Positions 59,001-61,292 of a stretch of 61,292 bases of DNA are shown in pieces. The notes under the pieces were generated by a model. The model did no database searches. It was not told the origin of the DNA and saw only the letters and a program-made list of their open reading frames with translations. Made by a program: the position numbers and the translations under genes. The stretch lies in the NCBI GenBank assembly GCA_002633005.1, contig NMRA01000121.1, positions 503,726-565,017 of the forward strand. The letters run 5' to 3'. Source of the stretch: Phoronis australis. Lineage: Eukaryota; Phoronida; Phoronidae. Positions within the stretch are counted from its first letter, which is position 1. The number at the start of each line of letters is the position of its first letter.

Positions 59001-61096
59001 AGCGATACCAGTTTTAAGTCTAAGCAAAGTGGTGTAAAATGAGTCGAAAAACAAAAAATGAGCAAAACTTTTACGGAACAGGAAAATATCACTTCACAAA
59101 AATACTGTGACAGTGTTATTGTGAAGGAATAGGTTGCTGTTCCGTTTAGAAAATTCGTCAAAATAAAAATTCAATATTTTCGAAAATGAAAATAATTACT
59201 CAACATGTAATGTTAACTTAACACGCATGTACGTCATTACGATATTGACGTACGGTGTACAATAACGTAAATATCCACGTTTAAAGGTTCTTTCAACGGA
59301 CTCGTCTTCACGTAAGTAAATGAATGGCACGTAAGTATTTTATACGCCTTTTGAACGCAAATACACACGTGCAAAAATTTACTTGAGTGACGAACAAATT
59401 TGCACTACTTTCAGAGGTTTAGCAAAATGTAAACAATGCACTTGTGAAGGTATAATAAATTCACTTAGAGGTGCAATTGACAATGTCTAACATCATTGGC
59501 ACGGAAGAGTTTAAAGTTACGCAAAATTCAACTTCAAATTTCGGTCAAATGCGATGTATTTTGTTGAATGACATCAAGATGACTTTGGTCTTGAGACCGG
59601 CTGGGGTCTAATCTTTGTACTTGAAATCGAATTCGAGGTAACTTTTGGCAGTTTCCGTTACTTTTTGAGGGAGATCAAGAAAAGTGTCTCTTAGTCTGCA
59701 CTCAAGTACATTATGCTTTATGCAGAACTTTTTGGCTCCTAGATTCGAGCTTCAAACTCGAGTAGAAAGTCGATTTCAGATTCAAAATTTTAGCCTTTAT
59801 GACCGGGTAGTCAAGTACAAACAAGCTTTCGACAGTCATCCACAAGTCATTATTTACGCGAGCATAGAATAATAGACACTTGTGGAAAATGTCAAAGTTA
59901 ATTGCGCTTTCAGGTGAAAAAGACCCCCCGGGCACTGGTCAGTACGCTTCAAGGAGCATGATCAACATCACACTTCGAAATAGCCTCGCAAACGTAGACG
60001 GTCGTGGAGTGATGACGGAACAAGGAGTTGCTTTGACTTTGGAAAGAAAATATATCGAAGAACTTTTGGAGAACCCAAAGGGAAACACGATCACCGTTTA
60101 CAGCGAACTGAGCAAGTTTATTCTCCTGTGCCAAGACTTTGTATTCGAAATTGAACATAATTTTGACATTTTCCGTTCTACTCTAACCTGAACTCAACAT
60201 AAGTGCCTATTATTCTGTGATTGAGCACGACACGGTTTACCTGAATGCCTCATTAACACTAGTTTGAAATTGATGACCCCCAGCATTAAAGCTATGATTT
60301 TTTACTCGAGTTGAGTTTTTACTCGAGTTTATGGGTTTAATCTAAGTTTGATCAAGTTATAACTTGCAACAGAACTCATCTGCGAGTGCCAAATCGTATT
60401 CGAGCACAGAATAAGGGATAGTTGCCTTGAGTTTGCACTAAAGCAAGTTGAAAAAATGAAAAAGTACAAAGTAATTTTCAGTTCGATTTTAGCTTTGGAG
60501 ATTATACCCCGGGCACTGAAGTTCTTTTTGAAACAGAAAAAAAATGTCTCTTTCGTCCGATAGTCGTTTTAAAATGTCTCTTTTACAATATGTGCCCACC
60601 AGTCTTGCCACAAAGTTCGCTTTTATGACGATCCAAACGTCAATCCAATCGATAACTAATGTAGAAAACTTCCTCGCCAAAAGCAATTTGCGCATGATTG
60701 CTGTCCTTTCGAAAATGAGCGTAGAGCGCACAGGTCTTGATTTTTATCAAATCTTGTGGAAGCTTAGTAAACAGGCTGTTAAACTCTTGTGCAAATTGTA
60801 CTCATTGGTAAATTTACTCACGTACACTGTATGCACATTTTATGTAAACGGCCCTTCTCCACTGAGCATAACAGAGATGACCACGATATACTGATGTAAA
60901 ATTGTGGCACCTAATCTCTGGCTCTAAAAATGATGTGAGAAAGATTGTCAAATAATTGTTAGTAAGTTATTTCCTAATGTTTCAAAGGCGATTAAAATTT
61001 TTACAGATTTGAACGACGCACGCTTCTTTGTGTATTTCTGGCTGTGACTATGGTTTCCGCTTTGACAGCAGGATTTGTCCCCCAAAAAACTGGCAA
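50732..61096 (+). CDS. Gene C: SLC22-family organic ion transporter (partial, 3' end outside)
   Basis: Six exons join in phase: 50732-51121, 52312-52542, 53701-53897, 56592-56843, 58552-58686, 61007-61096, about 431 residues of an expected 530-560. It is a 12-helix MFS carrier of organic cations, anions or zwitterions in the plasma membrane. Seen: N-terminal helix, a large glycosylated extracellular loop, the MFS loop DKYGRR, and the family signature PESPRWL (residues 276-282), then two further helices. The last seen exon ends at a GTAGTT donor two bases into a codon, in line with the phase 2 pattern of the preceding introns; reading through would stop at TAG two codons later, too early for the family. 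Substrate cannot be told. Confidence 0.88.
51907..52125 (+). other. Unassigned open frame in gene C intron 1
   Basis: 72 codons (MIARRLDQNNVKYQVD... LSEENFPDILKNAF) with protein-like composition but no recognised domain and no splice fit to the transporter. Possibly a relic of an inserted sequence. Confidence 0.2.
52312..53897 (+). CDS. Gene C exons 2-3: helices 2-6
   Basis: Exon 2 (52312-52542): WDLVCDRAYLNSLSATIYFL, then GVLIGGLACGHLADKYGRRS, the conserved WDLVC and MFS signature. Exon 3 (53701-53897): SSFILMTELFTPRGRSFAG and KDWRHVQL, matching the E(L/W)xxxxxR and WR landmarks of SLC22 helices 4-6. The intron between them holds the ATT microsatellite. Confidence 0.9.
52903..53055. repeat. 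ATT/ATC trinucleotide microsatellite
   Basis: About 150 bp of (ATT)n with interspersed ATC, in gene C intron 2. The isoleucine-only open frames across it on both strands are artefacts. Confidence 0.95.
54830..55060. repeat. Dispersed repeat X, copy 2 (unoccupied site)
   Basis: The homologue of the sequence flanking E2. At about 55020 it reads AACACTTCGTTTAAGAATTC, where copy 1 has the E2 insertion between duplicated TTAA. It lies in gene C intron 3. Confidence 0.6.
55091..56275 (-). mobile_element. TTAA-family DNA transposon, copy E4 (truncated, inverted)
   Basis: Begins TTAA-AGAAGAATTCCACCCGATTT, the inverted right end of the family, and runs through the THAP region, the FEPEY region and leader to about 56275, where homology with the E1 TATA region ends. 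The other terminal repeat is missing. Inserted in intron 3 of gene C. Confidence 0.75.
55254..55478 (+). pseudogene. THAP-domain frame in E4
   Basis: VVWCIVPACANYEAARKASM, SFFRLPREPMMLRKWLAV, then EAVKLRLVCQ. It preserves the canonical C-x4-C first zinc pair better than E2. The second pair (CGRHF) is lost by a frameshift, so the domain is broken. Confidence 0.6.
56592..56843 (+). CDS. Gene C exon 4: PESPRWL signature and cytoplasmic loop
   Basis: After TG from exon 3, reads W-ILPESPRWLASHGRQKDA, then a charged cytoplasmic loop and LRKRSIILFYLS, the start of helix 7. Phase 2 in and phase 2 out. Confidence 0.9.
56844..58551. other. Gene C intron 4
   Basis: No recognisable exon or element. A short (GT)n run lies near 57812-57828. 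Confidence 0.5.
58552..61096 (+). CDS. Gene C exons 5-6: helices 7-9 region
   Basis: Exon 5 (58552-58686): FATVVVDVGNTYAVSTLPGN, YLLFFLASLASALVSLTLIP, LQKR. Exon 6 (61007-61096): FERRTLLCVFLAVTMVSALT, AGFVPQKTG. The (G)RR turn between helices 8 and 9 and the following hydrophobic helix fit the family. The codon across the exon 5/6 join is CG+A, Arg. Confidence 0.8.
59880..60191 (+). other. Unassigned 103-codon open frame in gene C intron 5
   Basis: Reads MWKMSKLIALSGEKDPPG, ... GVMTEQGVALTLERKYIEEL, ... FVFEIEHNFDIFR. Composition is protein-like, with an alternation of charged and hydrophobic residues, but I recognise no domain. A second open frame (60544-60894, 116 codons) follows in the same intron. 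They may be pieces of an unknown inserted element or chance. Confidence 0.25.
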
Positions 61097-61292
61097 GTAG
61101 TTTACTTCCTAACAAGTGTCGTTTTTTGGATTCAAGGGAGAATTTGGCATGCCATTACTTACTGTACGACTGAAATTCGGATCTATCCGGAATATTCGAG
61201 ATAGAGTCGTGTAATCCTTTGTACTGGTAGTGAGTTTGCAGCTTCCTGTCAGTAATTACTTTCGCATTCTGATAGAGGATGCTCATGCACGT

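Noticed and set aside
1-61292. Search for tRNA, rRNA, CRISPR arrays or bacterial-type operons
   Set aside because: No tRNA box A/B pair with a cloverleaf, no rRNA landmark and no spaced direct repeats were found by eye; gene structure is eukaryotic.

Overview
The window is animal genomic DNA. It is AT-rich, with short exons separated by long GT-AG introns, animal extracellular modules (astacin, CUB, EGF, MAM, CCP, C-type lectin), an SLC22-type transporter, and many decayed transposons (Penelope-like, BEL/Pao-like, THAP-bearing DNA elements, MITEs). This mix fits a marine invertebrate, possibly an anthozoan cnidarian, but I cannot fix the phylum from sequence alone. All gene models were built by eye from splice signals, reading-phase continuity and domain motifs.

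Three host genes. (A) Minus strand, about 9.7 kb down to the left edge: a secreted or membrane protein with signal peptide, two CCP/sushi domains and a C-type lectin-like domain. Six exons are in compatible phase and the gene runs off the window. (B) Minus strand, 33.5 to 12.0 kb: a complete astacin metalloprotease of 23 coding exons and 844 residues. It has a signal peptide, a short repeated propeptide, the catalytic domain with an intact zinc site, then EGF, CUB, EGF, MAM, MAM and a short tail. All phases agree, the total is a multiple of three, and a TATA box and an AATAAA signal flank it. (C) Plus strand, 50.7 kb to the right edge: an SLC22 (organic ion transporter, MFS) gene with six exons seen and the C-terminal part outside the window.

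Mobile and repeat landscape. A DNA-transposon family with TTAA target duplications and AGGAGAATGCCACC ends is present four times (28.8, 41.2, 46.6 and 55.1 kb). Two insertions can be compared with paralogous empty sites inside this window. Each element carries a THAP-domain reading frame on one strand and, facing it, a reading frame with an FEPEYTDQE motif. In the 41.2 kb copy the promoter, leader and start of the second frame are fused in frame to a Penelope-like reverse transcriptase with a GIY-YIG endonuclease. Penelope-type tails recur at 6.2, 7.5, 34.3, 44.1 and 49.1 kb. Several contain hammerhead-ribozyme-like cores, two of them as head-to-head inverted pairs.

Layout: 0-10 kb gene A, with Penelope and MITE debris in its large intron; 10-12 kb spacer; 12-33.6 kb gene B, including a tandem duplication of two propeptide exons (28.2-34.1 kb); 33.6-50.7 kb repeat-rich intergenic DNA; 50.7-61.3 kb gene C.
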